Notes: generated by a model from the letters alone, not told the origin. 64,000 nucleotides of DNA from Theropithecus gelada (GCF_003255815.1 NC_037674.1:16947615-17011614), one strand, 5' to 3'; numbered from the stretch's first letter, positions 43,229 to 54,121 are shown. Numbers and translations are program-made.

Positions 43229-43509
43229 AGACTGAGTCTGGCTCTGTCGCCCAGGCTGGAGTGCGGTGGCCGGATCTCAGCTCACTGCAAGCTCCGCCTC
43301 CCGGGTTCACGCCATTCTCCTGCCTCAGCCTCCCGAGTAGCTGGGACCACAGGCGCCCGCCACTTCGCCCGGCTAGTTTTTTGTATTTTTTAGTAGAGAC
43401 GGGGTTTCACCGTGTTAGCCAGGATGGTCTCGATCTCCTGACCTCGTGATCCGCCCGTCTCGGCCTCCCAAAGTGCTGGGATTACAGGCTTGAGCCACCG
43501 CGCCCGGCC
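43181..43509 (-). mobile_element. AluY, Old World monkey type (-), very long tail
   Basis: Has all diagnostic blocks and an uninterrupted 48-T tract (43180-43227), the hallmark of a recent insertion. Target repeat aacaatt at the left edge and after 43,509. Confidence 0.94.
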
Positions 43510-43821
43510 AACAATTATTTTTATTATTTTTTTGAAACAGGGTCTCACTCTGTCACCCAAGTTGGAGTACAGTGGTGTACTGATGGCCAACTGTAGCTTC
43601 AACTTCCCGGGCTCAAGCGATCCTCCCGCCTCAGCATCCCAAGTAGCTGGGACTGCAGGCATGCACCACCACACTTGGCTAATTTTTTTGTTCATTTCTT
43701 TTTTCAGAGATGAGGTCTTGAAATTTTGCCCAGGTTGGGCTTGACCTCCTGGCCTCAAACCATCCACCCACCTTGGCCTCCTAAAGTGCTAGGATTACAG
43801 GTGTGAGCCACCCCACCCAGC
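43510..43821 (-). mobile_element. Old Alu (-)
   Basis: Runs from gaaacagggtctcactctg to accccacccagc. Confidence 0.88.
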
Positions 43822-43909
43822 TGATTATGAATAAAACTTTTATAAACATTTGTGTGTAGGTTTTTGTGCAGACATATTTTCAGCTCATTTGGGTAAATAC
43901 CTAGGAATG

Positions 43910-44080
43910 TTTTTGTTTTTGTGTGTTTTTTCTTTGTTTTTAGATACAGAGTCTCTCTTTGTTGCCTAGGTGGGAGTACAGTGTTGTCATCATAGCTCAC
44001 TGTTAACCTCCAACATGTGGGCTCCTGTCTTGGCCTTCCAAAGCATTGGGCTTACAGGCATGAGCTACCACATCTGGTCT
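43910..44080 (-). mobile_element. Old Alu (-), internally deleted
   Basis: Flanking copies of aatacctaggaatgtt / aatacctaggaacgtt define the insertion; about 130 bp of body are missing. Confidence 0.82.
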
Positions 44081-44342
44081 AATACCTAGGAACGTTATTG
44101 CTGGGTAGTATAGTAGGACTATACTTCATTTAGCTGTATAAGAAACTACCAAACTGTCTTCCATAGTGACTGTATGATTGTGTACTAGTAATGACTGAGT
44201 GTTCCTGTTCCTCTACATCCTCATCAGCATTTGGTGTTGGCAGTGTTTTGGATTTTAGTCATTCTAACAGGAGTGCAGTGGTATCTCATTGATTATTTTC
44301 TAATTTGAAAGCTGTGGTAAAATATACATACATAAAACTTAC

Positions 44343-44633
44343 TTTTTTTTTGAGATGGAATTTCACTCTGTTGCCCAGGCTGGAGTGCAATGGCATGACC
44401 TTGGCTCACCGTAACCTCTACCTCCCGGGTTCAAGCAATTCTCCTGCCTCAGCCTCCCAAGTAGCTGGGATTGCAGGCATGAACCACCATGTCTGGCTAA
44501 TTTTGTATTTTGAGCAGAGATGGGGTTTCTCCATTGTTGGTCAGGCTGGTCTCCAACTCCTGACCTCAGGTGATCAGCCTGCCTCGGCCTCCCAAAGTGC
44601 TGGGATTACAGGCATGAGCCACCGTGCCTGGCT
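44343..44633 (-). mobile_element. Alu (-)
   Basis: Runs from gagatggaatttcactctg to ccgtgcctggc. Confidence 0.9.
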
Positions 44634-44926
44634 TTTTTTTTTTTTTTTTTAAGACAGAGTCTCACTCTTACCCAGGTTGGAGTACAGTGGCTTGATCCTG
44701 GTTCACTGCAACCTCCGTCTCTCCCAGGTTCAAGTGATTCTTGTGCCTCAGTCTCCTGAGTAGCTGGGATTACAAGCCACCATGCCTGGCTAATTTTTGT
44801 ATTTTTAGTAGAGACAGGATTTAGCCACATTGGCCAGGCTGGTCTCGAATTCCTGACTTATGGTGATCCACCTGCCTTGGCCTCCCAAAGTGCTGGGATT
44901 ACAGGTATGAGCCACCGTGCCCGGCC
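44634..44926 (-). mobile_element. Alu (-)
   Basis: Runs from aagacagagtctcactc to ccgtgcccggcc. Confidence 0.9.
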
Positions 44927-45189
44927 TAATGGTGTTTGACTTATTTCACATGGCTTAATGTCTCCCAGGTTTATCTATATTGTCGCAAATAGCAGTGGTT
45001 TCTTTTTTATGGCTGAATAATATCTCATTGCATATACAATTTGATATTCTCAAATAAACTTGAACATTTTCATTGTCATTATAGTGGAATACTTCTATAT
45101 TTGTAGGGTCTCACAGAGAAAAATGTTTAACTAGTGTAATGGTGGAGGAAATGGAAAGTAGGTATTAAATTTACAAGACATTTAGACTG

Positions 45190-45480
45190 CCGGGCGCGGT
45201 GGCTCATGCCTGTAATCCCAGCACTTTGGGGGGCCAAGGTAGGTGGATCAGGAGGTCAGCAGTTCAATACTAACCTGGCCAGGATGGTGAAACCCCCGTC
45301 TCTACTAAAAATACAAAAAAATTAGCCGGGCATGGTGGTGGGCGCCTGCAATCCCAGATATTCAGGAGGCTGAGGCAGAGAATTGCTTAAACCCAAGAGG
45401 CAGAGGTTGCAGTGAGCTGAGATCACACCACTGCACTCCAGCCTGGGTGATAGAGTGAGACTCTGTCTTAAAAAAAAAAA
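45190..45480 (+). mobile_element. Alu (+)
   Basis: Begins gccgggcgcggtggctca after a gacatt target; an 11-A tail is followed by ggacatt. Confidence 0.9.
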
Positions 45481-45488
45481 GGACATTT

Positions 45489-45809
45489 TGGCTGAGTGCG
45501 GTGGCTCATGCCTGTAATCCCAGCACTTTGGGAGGCTGAGGCGGGTGGATTACTTGAGGTCAGGAGTTTGAGACCAGCCTGGCCAACATGGTGAAACCCC
45601 ATCTCTACCAAAAATATAAAAAAATTAGCCCGGTGTTGTGGGGCATGCCTGTAATCCCAGCTACTTGGGAGGCTAAGGCAGGAGAATTGCTTGAACCTGG
45701 GAGGCAGAGATTGCAGTTGCAGTGAGCTGAGACTGTGCTACTGCACTTCAGCCTGGGCAACAGAGTGAGACTCCGTCTCAAAAAAAAAAAAAAAAAAAAA
45801 GAAAAAAAA
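45489..45809 (+). mobile_element. Alu (+)
   Basis: Inserted beside the previous Alu using the same gacatt target, which recurs after this element's tail. A 6-bp duplication (gttgca) lies in the right arm. Confidence 0.9.
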
Positions 45810-46479
45810 GACATTCAAATGTTGGAAGCAATAGAACTCTGGGATCAAGTGATTGTGGAAAATAGATGAAAAGGGTCAGTTGAGGATAAGATTCGTAGCC
45901 TGGCAAACTTACTGGAATGGTGGTGGTATTGCCCATTTAGAGGAATGCTATAGTACTTGTGTGTGGTGGTGAAGGGATGGATAATTAGTTTGGCTTTGGA
46001 AATGCTGAGTTTCGGATGTCTATGGGAAGTTCTGCCTAAGCGAATCTCTCCCTTTTTTAAGGGTAAATGATGAAGCTAGTAGAGGTTCTATGGAACCACT
46101 GGAAGGAGGCCGGGAAGACAGCATCTGAAATATTGTTATGTAAGTGAAGAGTGAGTTTTGAGGTGTCTTTACTTTGAGATATTTATATAAAAATTTTCAG
46201 TCTCCTTCAAGTTCACGCACAAGTGCCCTCTCTAATCCTCTATCAGCATTATTTTACTGCAATAATGTCTACAGCTCAGCATTTTAACATGTTAAGAAAA
46301 AAAAAACTGAAATGAAGGTGGGAGACAATGTAAATATATATACCAACAGATGGGGAGTAGTCACTAAGCAGTCCAAAAAAGATCTGTGGTATATGAATCT
46401 GTTAGTGTTCCTCTAGCACTGTCTAGGGGACAAACAGAATAGCAGAGGAAAAAAGATTAACAATGTGCTGTATTGCACA
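45810..46479. other. Unique stretch
   Basis: 670 bp; no gene recognised. Confidence 0.5.
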
Positions 46480-46621
46480 GAGCACAGGGTGCTAGTTCGA
46501 ATGCAACCTTACCACTAACTAGTACTCACATTCATAGAGTCCATCCTATTTATCAGGGATTATGACAGGTATTCTAAATATTTTGATCTGAGAATCATTA
46601 TGACAACCCAAATACAATCCA

Positions 46622-46769
46622 GGCAGGGCATGGTAGCTCATGCCTGTAATCTCAACTACTTGAGAAGCTGACGCAGGAGAATCCCTTGAACCTGGGAGTC
46701 GGAGGTTGCAGTGAGCCAAGACTGCGCCACTGCACTCCAGCCTGGGCAACAAGAGCAAAACTCCATCTC

Positions 46770-46772
<3 letters not shown>
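46622..46772 (+). mobile_element. Alu (+), internal deletion
   Basis: Starts caggcagggcatggtag and jumps from left-arm start to right-arm text at tgtaatctcaactacttg. The tail has become (CA)n. Confidence 0.82.

Positions 46773-46804
<32 letters not shown>
46773..46804. repeat. (CA)16 microsatellite
   Basis: Pure alternating CA in the Alu tail. Confidence 0.95.
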
Positions 46805-46809
<5 letters not shown>

Positions 46810-46824
46810 TGCACACAAAGACAA

Positions 46825-47121
46825 GCCAGGCACGGTGGCTCCTGTTTGTAATCCCAGCACTTTGGGAGGCTAAGGTGGGCGGATCACAAGGTCAGGAGTT
46901 CGAGACCAGCCTGGCCAACATGGTGAAACTCTGTCTCTACTAAAAATACAAAAATTAGCCAGGTGACGTGGCGTGCGCCTGTAATCCCAGCTACTCAGGA
47001 GGCTGGGGCAGGAGAATTGTTTGAACCCAGGAGGCGGAGTTAGCCAAGATTACACCATTGCACTCCAGTCTGGGCAATAGAGTGAGACTCTGTCTAAAAA
47101 ACAAACAAACAAACAAAAACA
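46825..47121 (+). mobile_element. Alu (+)
   Basis: Begins gccaggcacggtggctcc; the tail is (caaa)n. Confidence 0.9.
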
Positions 47122-47185
47122 AAGACAATCCAAAAGTGGCCTCAATTTGCAGTTAAAGGAACTGAAAATCAAAAAGTTCAAAAAT

Positions 47186-47480
47186 GGGCGGGCATGTGGC
47201 TCACGCCAGTAATCCCAGCATTTTGGGAAGCCTAGACAGGCAGATCACCTGAGGTTAGGAGTTCGAGACCATCCTGGCCAACATGGTGAAACCCCATCTC
47301 TACTAAAAATACAAAAATTGCCAGGCATGGTAGCAGGCGCCTATAATCCCAGCTACTCAGGAGGCTGAGACACTAGAATTCCTTGAACCTGGGAGGCGGA
47401 GGTTGCAGTGAGCTGAGATTATGCCTTTGTATTCTAGCCTGGGCAACAGACTGAGACTCGGTCTCAAAAAAAAAAAAAAG
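47186..47480 (+). mobile_element. Alu (+)
   Basis: Target repeat aaaagttcaaaaa / aaaagtttaaaaa. Confidence 0.88.
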
Positions 47481-47574
47481 TTTAAAAACCTGTCACCACA
47501 ATCAGAGTGCAGAAAGTAAAAGAGCTGCAAGTTGACATGGATCTGTCTGACTTCAAACCTTGGGTTCTTTCCAC

Positions 47575-47680
47575 TACAGCCAATATGTCCCAAACCCAGT
47601 TGTGCATAACAATTGCCTGGAGAACATGTTAAAATACGTTTTTCCAGATTCCCACTCAAGACTGACTCAGAAAATGGTAA
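47575..47680 (+). mobile_element. MER5-like hAT fragment
   Basis: The text acaattgcctggagaacatg and ttaaaatacg, then agattcccactcaagactg, resembles the MER5 nonautonomous DNA transposon. Confidence 0.5.
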
Positions 47681-48559
47681 TACTAGTATAGCACTTTTCT
47701 CTGAGTTGTTATAAGGATTATACATAATGAATATTAGAATGTTTTATAAACTTCAAGTATAACATCATATGCTTACAATTTAATGCTTTTTATTACACAT
47801 GATCATCTAATACCCTTTCTTTTGATTTTCTAGTCAGGGAATAATTTTCTGATAATTAGGCTTATGAAGTACCTTGAAATTAGAAAAGGGTGCCACAAAC
47901 TATATTTTGGCTTGATAACCACGTTATAAATGGATACATTTAATTTTTAATCTATAAATAAGAACTCTTGAGCTTGACCATCGCTAGTCAAATTCTTCAA
48001 GCTTAATCATCTCTTTAAGAATTGATGAAATCGTTCTGAAATCGGCAAAGCTGAAGAATGGAGTTCAAAGCAGAAAAGGTGTGAATTAAGTGGGGGTTTC
48101 ATGGGAGTAAAATATTAGGTTTTGGCCTGAAGGGCAGGTTGTGAATATGTTAAAAAGTTAATTGGTTCTGATGCATGACCACTTTTTCTGAGTTAGGAGA
48201 CGGTGTCTTTTTTTTCTCGTTTCCAATATACCGTATCTCGTATGAGGTGGAATCAGTAACTGTGATACAGGCATGTCCCTGCCTCCTTTAAAACGCCGCA
48301 TGCTCTTATCACCCTGCTTTCCCCAACAGTAGCAGTGAGTTTAGCAAGAAAGGGCTCATCTTCTATCCCAAGGGAAATTCCAAGTGCCATTTCCACTCTC
48401 ATGTGGGGCTCCTGGTAAGTTGCATTTAAATTAGCATTCTTTTTCATTGGCCAGGAAAGGCTGGCAGTTCATTTGTAGGCAAATACCCTTGCTGGTTTTT
48501 TTTTTTTTTTTTGAATCTTTACAAAGTCACTCAGCAGGCACACACTTAACGCTTGCTCC
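47681..48559. other. Unique stretch upstream of CpG island 2
   Basis: AT-rich, no Alu. No coding or RNA gene recognised. Confidence 0.5.
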
Positions 48560-48640
48560 GTGAAGAAAGGTTAAACGGTTTCCCGAAGACCACACAGATC
48601 AAACAAGTCGGGGAGGAGGGGCTCAAAGTGCCTGGTATAC
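48560..48640 (+). mobile_element. MIR remnant at island edge
   Basis: The block aaaggttaaacggtttccc, gaagaccacacagatcaaac and gaggaggggctcaa follows the MIR core region. It accounts for part of the 124-codon frame that crosses it. Confidence 0.5.
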
Positions 48641-49084
48641 CTCGCCACACTCCCATAATTACCCAAACCCAAGGACCGGGCTTTCAAAGGGGACACGAAA
48701 GGAACGCCCGGGAGGTGAGCGCCAGGAGATCGGGAGAGGTGCCTTTCCCGGCATGCTCTGCAGCACACCGAGGGGCGCCAGGCGTATCCCGGCGTGCATC
48801 GGGGAGCGCCCAAGGGCGATGGTTCCCGGCTCCTGGAGAGGCGCGCGAAGTTAAGCCGGTAGGTGCGAGCTTCCTTAGCTTTGAACCTCTGGTTTCTCGT
48901 TTCCTCTTTATGAGTTTAATTCCATAATGGCAGAAAAGGATGGCCCTCTAACTACCCTCCCTCTCCGCGTGCGAACGACTCGGCGCCGCTTCGAGCTCGG
49001 TGCCAGGTGATTAGCGGGTAGGGGCGGGCCGGCGACCAGCACGTGACCCGAACTGGCAGCCAATGACTAGCCGGGTGGTCCAGC

Positions 49085-49149
49085 AGCGCGAGGATTCCGG
49101 GACCCGCGAGCGGAACGGCGCGTGGGTCGGTTGCTGTCGGCCCTGGCAG
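49085..49149 (+). other. Putative noncoding first exon
   Basis: The sequence after the CCAAT/GC-box block ends in ggcag|gtacgc (junction 49149/49150), a good splice-donor match. The start is set only by position relative to the promoter elements. No start codon opens a persuasive frame inside it. Confidence 0.3.
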
Positions 49150-49496
49150 GTACGCGCAGGCGCTTTGCTTGCCACGCGCTACGCCCGTCCCCACGCGCCT
49201 GGTGGCGTGTTCTTGGCGCGAGGTGTTAACAGTCTGGGTGTTTTTGTGAGTTGGGGGGAAGGAGAAGGTGGCGGGGAGGGGGCTGAGGCGTCACGTGGAC
49301 GCCACAGCCAATCTCAGGCCGAGGCGCACCCACAGCTTTCCCCGGCGCCCCGGGGTGCGACGTGTTCAGTGAGGTTCGACCGGGCCCTGACGGCCTGAGC
49401 GCTCTTTCGAAGCGCGTGTGCGGCCCGTAAATTCTGGCCGCGGCTTTTCGCGGCGTCCTGCTCCGCGGCGAGCACAGACGACAAGTTCTCAGCAAA

Positions 49497-49724
49497 ATGG
49501 CTGCTGGAAAGAGTCGCCAAGCAGGGGGAGCGCTGGGGCCGCGTGAAGGTCACATGACGAGGTTGGCAGCGCGTGCTGCTGGCGCGGGGCAGGGGGAGAG
49601 TGGGGGGGGGCGTGGCGGGTCACGTGCCTTCGACTGCGCCGGCCTGTGGTTTTCCAGCGTCTTTGCTGCGGTCGGATTGCCTGCCTTTACTCCTCCCACC
49701 TCGAAGCGTGGCAAGCGTCGGTGA
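49497..49724 (+). CDS. Possible alternative first coding exon, unrecognised
   Basis: An ATG in strong context (agcaaaATGG) opens 75 codons rich in Gly/Ala/Arg (MAAGKSRQAGGALGPREG...), which could equally be CpG-island bias. A donor-like tcg|gtgaga sits at 49720/49721 near the frame's end, so a coding first exon splicing onward is conceivable. No domain is recognised. Confidence 0.15.
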   Translation: MAAGKSRQAGGALGPREGHMTRLAARAAGAGQGESGGGRGGSRAFDCAGLWFSSVFAAVGLPAFTPPTSKRGKRR

Positions 49725-49730
49725 GAAGCT

Positions 49731-50490
49731 GTGTGGTGTACTGGGATGAGCCGAGATCTGGGAATTCGGAGGCCTGGGGTCCAGGCCTTTGGCTGGTTTC
49801 ATCTTGCCACTCTCGGCTTCCATTTCTCATTCAGCTCGGTAGAGGAGATCACCTCTTAAGGCCCCTCATACGGCCTCTGACTTCCTCACTTCAATTTCAA
49901 TGCAGAAAAAAAAAAATTTAACAAATTCTTAACAATTATAATGAGACAACCGCCCCCCCCAAAAAAAAAACCCACAGCCTCTCCCCTCTCAATCTTTACA
50001 GTGATGTGGGAAACCTGGTAGAGGTAATTTGTTATAATATTCTGGGCATGTCTCTCCATCTTTATCATTCCCATTTATAGGGGCCCACGACCTCATTTGA
50101 AAAATACTGTCTTTTAGACATCTAATCCCTATGTATTTTCTGGGAGGAAATCAAAAGGTAACTACTATTGTCGTAACTGTGGAGATGGGGAAATAGTAGT
50201 ATTTAAAAGGGAAATGCTGATCACCCACAACGCTGACTAGAAGGACCTAGAAGTCTTCGTTTCCACTTGATGGGCTATCTTTGTAAAATTTTAGAGACCT
50301 GGTAGCCTGTGGCATTTTTCTTGGTCTCTGCTCCCAGTTCCAGCTCTTTATTTCACCAAAGAAGGGTCTAGGCGTTGGTGAAGAAAAGTATAAATTGTAT
50401 GTTTTCCACACCACTGCTTATGCTTTATGATACCTTTTGATTTATCTTAAAAAGAGCCTTTGAAGATTGTGCGAACACATCTGGAAAACA
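49731..50490. other. Unique stretch downstream of island 2
   Basis: No repeat except short A and C runs near 49,908-49,972. Likely intronic if the island promoter fires on the plus strand. Confidence 0.45.
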
Positions 50491-50682
50491 TTTATTGAGC
50501 AATCATAATAGCTGTCACTTTTGAGTAATTATAATAGTTAACATCTTTCTGGCTTGGTGTTTTAAATACTTTGTACTGTATTTAATTTATTTAGTTCTCA
50601 TAACAAACCTACGAGGTAAGTACTGTTATTTCCATTTTACCACTGAGGAAAATAGCAACAGAGAGATATGGCTGGCAGTTTT
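50491..50682 (+). mobile_element. MIR (+)
   Basis: Contains ttagttctcataacaaacc, tacgaggtaagtactgttat and ttccattttaccactgagga, the MIR core order. Confidence 0.65.
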
Positions 50683-50689
50683 ACATGAT

Positions 50690-51021
50690 TCCAACCAGAT
50701 TTCCTTTTGAAAACTTGACAAAATGGTTTTAAAATTCATTTGAAAAAGTAAACCTAGAAAGTAAGAAACTTTTTGGAAGAGAAGAATGGGAAAAGGACTT
50801 GTACTAGAGAATATACAAATAAAGCTATGATAATCAAAATATAAGTAGCAACCCTGGAACACAAGAGTGGTGAAACAGAATAATCTAGAAATATATAAGA
50901 TTATTTAGTGTTACAAAGGTGGTATTTCATATCAGTAGGGAAGGGGTTCCAAAATTTATGTTGGAACAATCAACTGTTTGGAGAAAGAATGGGATTTTTA
51001 CCTTAAAATTTAAATAAAATT
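50690..51021 (+). mobile_element. L1 ORF2 remnant
   Basis: Diverged text with ttaaaattcatttgaaaaag, gctatgataatcaaaatata and gggaaggggttccaaaat. Confidence 0.55.
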
Positions 51022-51304
51022 GCCGGGCGTGGTGGTTCACGCTTGTAATCCCAGCACTTTGGAAGGCTGAGGCGGGCGGATCACCTGAGGTCGGGAGTTC
51101 CAGACCAGCCTGACCAACATGGAGAAACCCCGTCTCGACTAAAAATACAAAATTAGCCAGGCATGGTGGCGCATGCCTGTAATCATAGCTACTTGGGATG
51201 CTTGAACCCGGGAGGTGGAGGTTGCAGTGACCAGAGATTGCGCCATTGCACTCCAGCCTGGGCAACAAGAGTGAAACTCTGTCTCCAAAAAAAAAAAAAA
51301 AAAA
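51022..51304 (+). mobile_element. Alu (+), short internal deletion
   Basis: The right arm lacks about 15 bp at cttgggatgcttgaacc. Long A tail. Confidence 0.9.
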
Positions 51305-51315
51305 TCTAGGTGATT

Positions 51316-51323
51316 TATATATA

Positions 51324-51360
<37 letters not shown>
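51316..51360. repeat. (TA)n(GT)n(TA)n microsatellite
   Basis: Compound dinucleotide repeat between two Alus. Confidence 0.95.
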
Positions 51361-51375
<15 letters not shown>

Positions 51376-51716
51376 GAGAGGGAGTTTTGGGCTTGTCCCC
51401 AGGCTGGAGTGCAGTGATGCTCACTGCAACCTCTGCCTCCTGGGTTCAAGCAATTCTGCCTCAGACTTCCGAGTAGCTGGGATTACAGGTGTCCGCCGCT
51501 ACACCTGGCTAATTTTTGTAATTTTAGTTGAGATGGGGTTTCGCCATGTTGGCCATGCTGGTCTGGAATTCCTGACCTCAAGTGATCCTCCAGCCCCATA
51601 GAGATGGGGTCTCACTGTGTTATCCAGGCTGGTCTTGAATTCCTGGGTTTGAGCAATCCTCCCACCTGGGCCTCCCAAAGTGCTAGGATTATAGACATGA
51701 GCCACCGAGCCTAGCC
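51361..51716 (-). mobile_element. Alu (-) with duplicated left-arm segment
   Basis: The right arm and part of the left run to 51,599 (gatcctccagccccat), then a second left-arm copy starts at agagatggggtctcactg and ends gagcctagcc. Two truncated Alus fused, or an internal duplication. Confidence 0.75.
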
Positions 51717-51723
51717 AAATTAA

Positions 51724-52345
51724 TTTTTTTTTTTTTTTTTTTTGAGAGTCTCACTCTGTGGGCCCAGGCTGGAGTGCAATGGCATGGTCTCGGCTCACTG
51801 CAACCTCTGCTTCCTGGGTTCAAGCAGTTCTCCTGCCTCAACCTCCCAAGTAGCTGGGATTATAGGTGTAGGCCACAACACCCAGCTAATTTTTGTATTT
51901 TTTTAAAAATTTTATTTTTTGAGACGGAGTCTCACTCTGTTGCTCAGGCTGGAGTACAGTGGCGCGATCTCGGCTCACTGCAACCTACGCCTCCCAGGTT
52001 CAAGTGATTCTTCTGCCTCAGCCTCCCAAGTAGCTGGGACTACCGGCAGACTATGCCTGCCACCACACCTAGTTAATTTTTGTATTTTTAGTAGAGACGG
52101 GGTTTCACTATATTGGCCAGGCTGGTCCCAAACACCTGACCTCATGATCCGCCTGCCTCGGCCTCCCAAAGTGCTGGGATTACAGGTGTGAGCCACCACA
52201 CCCGCCCAATAATTTTTGTATTTTTAGTAGAGATGGGGTTTCACCATGTTGGCCCGGCTGGTCTCGAACTCCTCACCTCAGGTTTTCCTCCCATCTCGGC
52301 CTCCTAAAGTGCTGGGATTACAGAAGTGAGCCACTGCTCCTGGCC
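51724..52345 (-). mobile_element. Alu (-) split by Alu
   Basis: Pieces 51724-51904 and 52208-52345. Junction copies of aatttttgtattttt mark the inner insertion; the outer target repeat is aaattaa. Confidence 0.88.
51905..52207 (-). mobile_element. Alu (-), nested
   Basis: Runs from gagacggagtctcactctg to accacacccgccc, with an 11-bp insert (cagactatgcc) in the left-arm/linker region. Confidence 0.9.
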
Positions 52346-52436
52346 CAAATTAAATATTAAAATATAAAATGTAAAATCAGAAAATTACTGCTTTAAAAAA
52401 CTGGGAAAACAGTTTTCCAATCTTGAAATAGGATGA

Positions 52437-52730
52437 GGCCAGGCACGTGGCTCATGTCTATAATCCCAGCACTATGGGAGGCCCAGGTGAGAGGATTGCT
52501 CAAACCCAGGAATTCAAGACCAGCCTGGGCAACAAAGTGAGACCCCATCTCTACAAAAAAATTGCAAAATTAGCTTGGTGTGGTGGCACGTCCCTGTTGT
52601 CACAGCTACTCAGGAGGCTGAATTGGGAGGATCACTTGACCTTAGGAGGTCGAGGCTGCAGTGAGATGTGACGTGTCACTGCACTCCACACTGGGCAACA
52701 GAGTGAGACCCAGGCTCAACAAAAGAGAAA
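52437..52730 (+). mobile_element. Old Alu (+)
   Basis: Begins ggccaggcacgtggctca and ends in caacaaaagagaaaag. Confidence 0.88.
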
Positions 52731-52854
52731 AGAGCTGTTCTACTAAGCATTGACTGCCAAGGCGAATCCATAAACACAAAGATTGATGCAGTTATTACAA
52801 AAAACATCTGTCTAGTTGGCAGAAACACGGTAAAGTTAAAAGACAAATTTATTT

Positions 52855-52960
52855 ATTTAGTATTCATTTATATTTACTGAGTGTTTACTATGTGCCAGCC
52901 AATGTTTTTAGGTTTAGGAGATCCAGTAATCAGCAAAGCCTGGCAAATTGTGGGAAAAAA
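52855..52960 (+). mobile_element. L2-like fragment
   Basis: tttactgagtgtttactatg, tgccagccaatgtttttagg and gatccagtaatcagcaaag follow L2/MIR-type 3' text. Confidence 0.5.
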
Positions 52961-52977
52961 AAAAAAAAATTGAACAA

Positions 52978-53233
52978 GGCTAATGCAGGAGGATTCCTTG
53001 AAGCCAAGAGTTTGAGAACAGCCCAGGCAACATAGTGAGGCTCCATCTCTAAAAATAATAAATAAAAATAAGTTAGCAGGGAGTGGTGGTGCTATCTATG
53101 CTTTCAGTCCCAGCTATTCAGGAGGCTGAGGAGGGAAGATCCCATGAGCCCAGGAATTTGAGGCTGTGGTGAGATATAGTGCCACTGTACTCCAGCTTAG
53201 GTGACCCTGTTTCTAAAATTAAAAAAAAAAAAA
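52978..53233 (+). mobile_element. Old Alu (+), 5'-truncated
   Basis: Begins at aatgcaggaggattccttg; ends in a 13-A tail. Confidence 0.8.
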
Positions 53234-53273
53234 CATAATAATATGGGATTGGTTAAATAAATATGGTGCCTTT

Positions 53274-53580
53274 AGGCCTGATGCAGTGGCATGCACCTGT
53301 AATCCCAGCACTTTGGGAGGCCAAGGTGGGCAGATCACTTGAGACCAGGAGTTTGAGACCATCCTGGCCAACACGGCAGAACCCCTACCAAAAATACAAA
53401 AATTAGCTTGGTGTGGTGGCACATGCTGTAGTCCTAGCTACTCAGGAGGCTGAGGCAGGAGAATCACTTGAACCCAGAAGGTCAACGCTACAGTGAGCCA
53501 TGATTGTGCCACTACACTCCAGCCTGGGCAACAGAGTGTCTGTCCCAAAAAATAAATAAATAAAAATAAAAATAAATAAA
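53274..53580 (+). mobile_element. Alu (+)
   Basis: Long target duplication aaataaatatggtgccttta / aaataaatatggtaccttta (20 bp, one change). Confidence 0.9.
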
Positions 53581-53731
53581 TATGGTACCTTTATAGAGGG
53601 GAGTACTTTGTACCTGGTAAACATGATATAGATCTCTGTTAATGACTTGGAAAGCCTGTAATAAGTGAACAAAGCAGGTTACAAAATTATGTGATCACAT
53701 TTTTGTAGAAATATACCTGTATATATCCCTT

Positions 53732-54020
53732 TATAGTACTTCTTCCTTATCCATGGTTTCAGTTTCAGTTATCTGCTGTCAACCGTGGTCTGAAAATGTT
53801 TTGAGAGACCACATTTATATAATTTATATTACAGTATATTGTTATATTTTATTAGTTATTAATCTCTCACTGTACCTAATTTATAAATTAAACTTTATTA
53901 TAGGTAAGTATGTTAGTATAGGAAAAAACACTGTATAGGGTTCAATACTTTCGTAGGTTTTAGACATACAGTGGGGGGTCTTGGAATGTATCCTGTGGGG
54001 ATAAGAGGAGAATTACTGTA
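53732..54020. mobile_element. Tigger-like (Tc1/mariner) MITE
   Basis: Imperfect inverted ends: left TATAGTACTTCTTCCTTATC, right (reverse complement) TACAGTAATTCTCCTCTTAT. Inside are gttatctgctgtcaaccgtg and gtggggggtcttggaatg. Bounded by TA, as expected for this superfamily. No transposase frame. Confidence 0.7.
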
Positions 54021-54121
54021 CCTGGAAGTCTAAAAAGATGAATATCAAGCGTAAGCTAATGGTGACTTTTTTTGAGCAGTAGGATTTTGGATGAATTAGA
54101 TTAGAAAAAACTATTTTCCTC

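Larger units (their letters stand above)
43822..45095. mobile_element. L1 remnant cut by three Alus
   Basis: Blocks 43822-43909 (aaatacctaggaatg), 44081-44342 (aaactgtcttccatagtg; ctctacatcctcatcagc) and 44927-45095 (atggcttaatgtctccc; ggctgaataatatctcat) are L1 3'-region text of the same kind as at 37,370-39,310. Confidence 0.7.
46480..47574 (+). mobile_element. MIR split by three Alus
   Basis: MIR order is preserved across 46480-46621 (ccttaccactaactagtac; tgagaatcattatgacaacc), 47122-47185 and 47481-47574 (ctgtctgacttcaaaccttg; gttctttccactacagc). Confidence 0.6.
48640..49730 (+). promoter_or_regulatory. CpG island 2, putative host promoter
   Basis: CpG-dense over about 1.1 kb. Visible sites are a GC box ggggcggg (49021-49028), CCAAT boxes (49060-49064, 49308-49312), CACGTG at 49040-49045, 49292-49297 and 49621-49626, and a CACATG in ggtcacatgac at 49551-49556. 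Three of the four have a gtca flank or its complement, close to the USF/MITF/TFEB (CLEAR-type) preference. There is no TATA box. Plus-strand transcription is inferred from splice donors downstream. The gene itself is not recognised. Confidence 0.65.

Noticed and set aside
48553..48927. 124-codon plus frame at CpG island 2
   Set aside because: Its first part is MIR sequence and the rest follows CpG-island composition; no recognisable protein.
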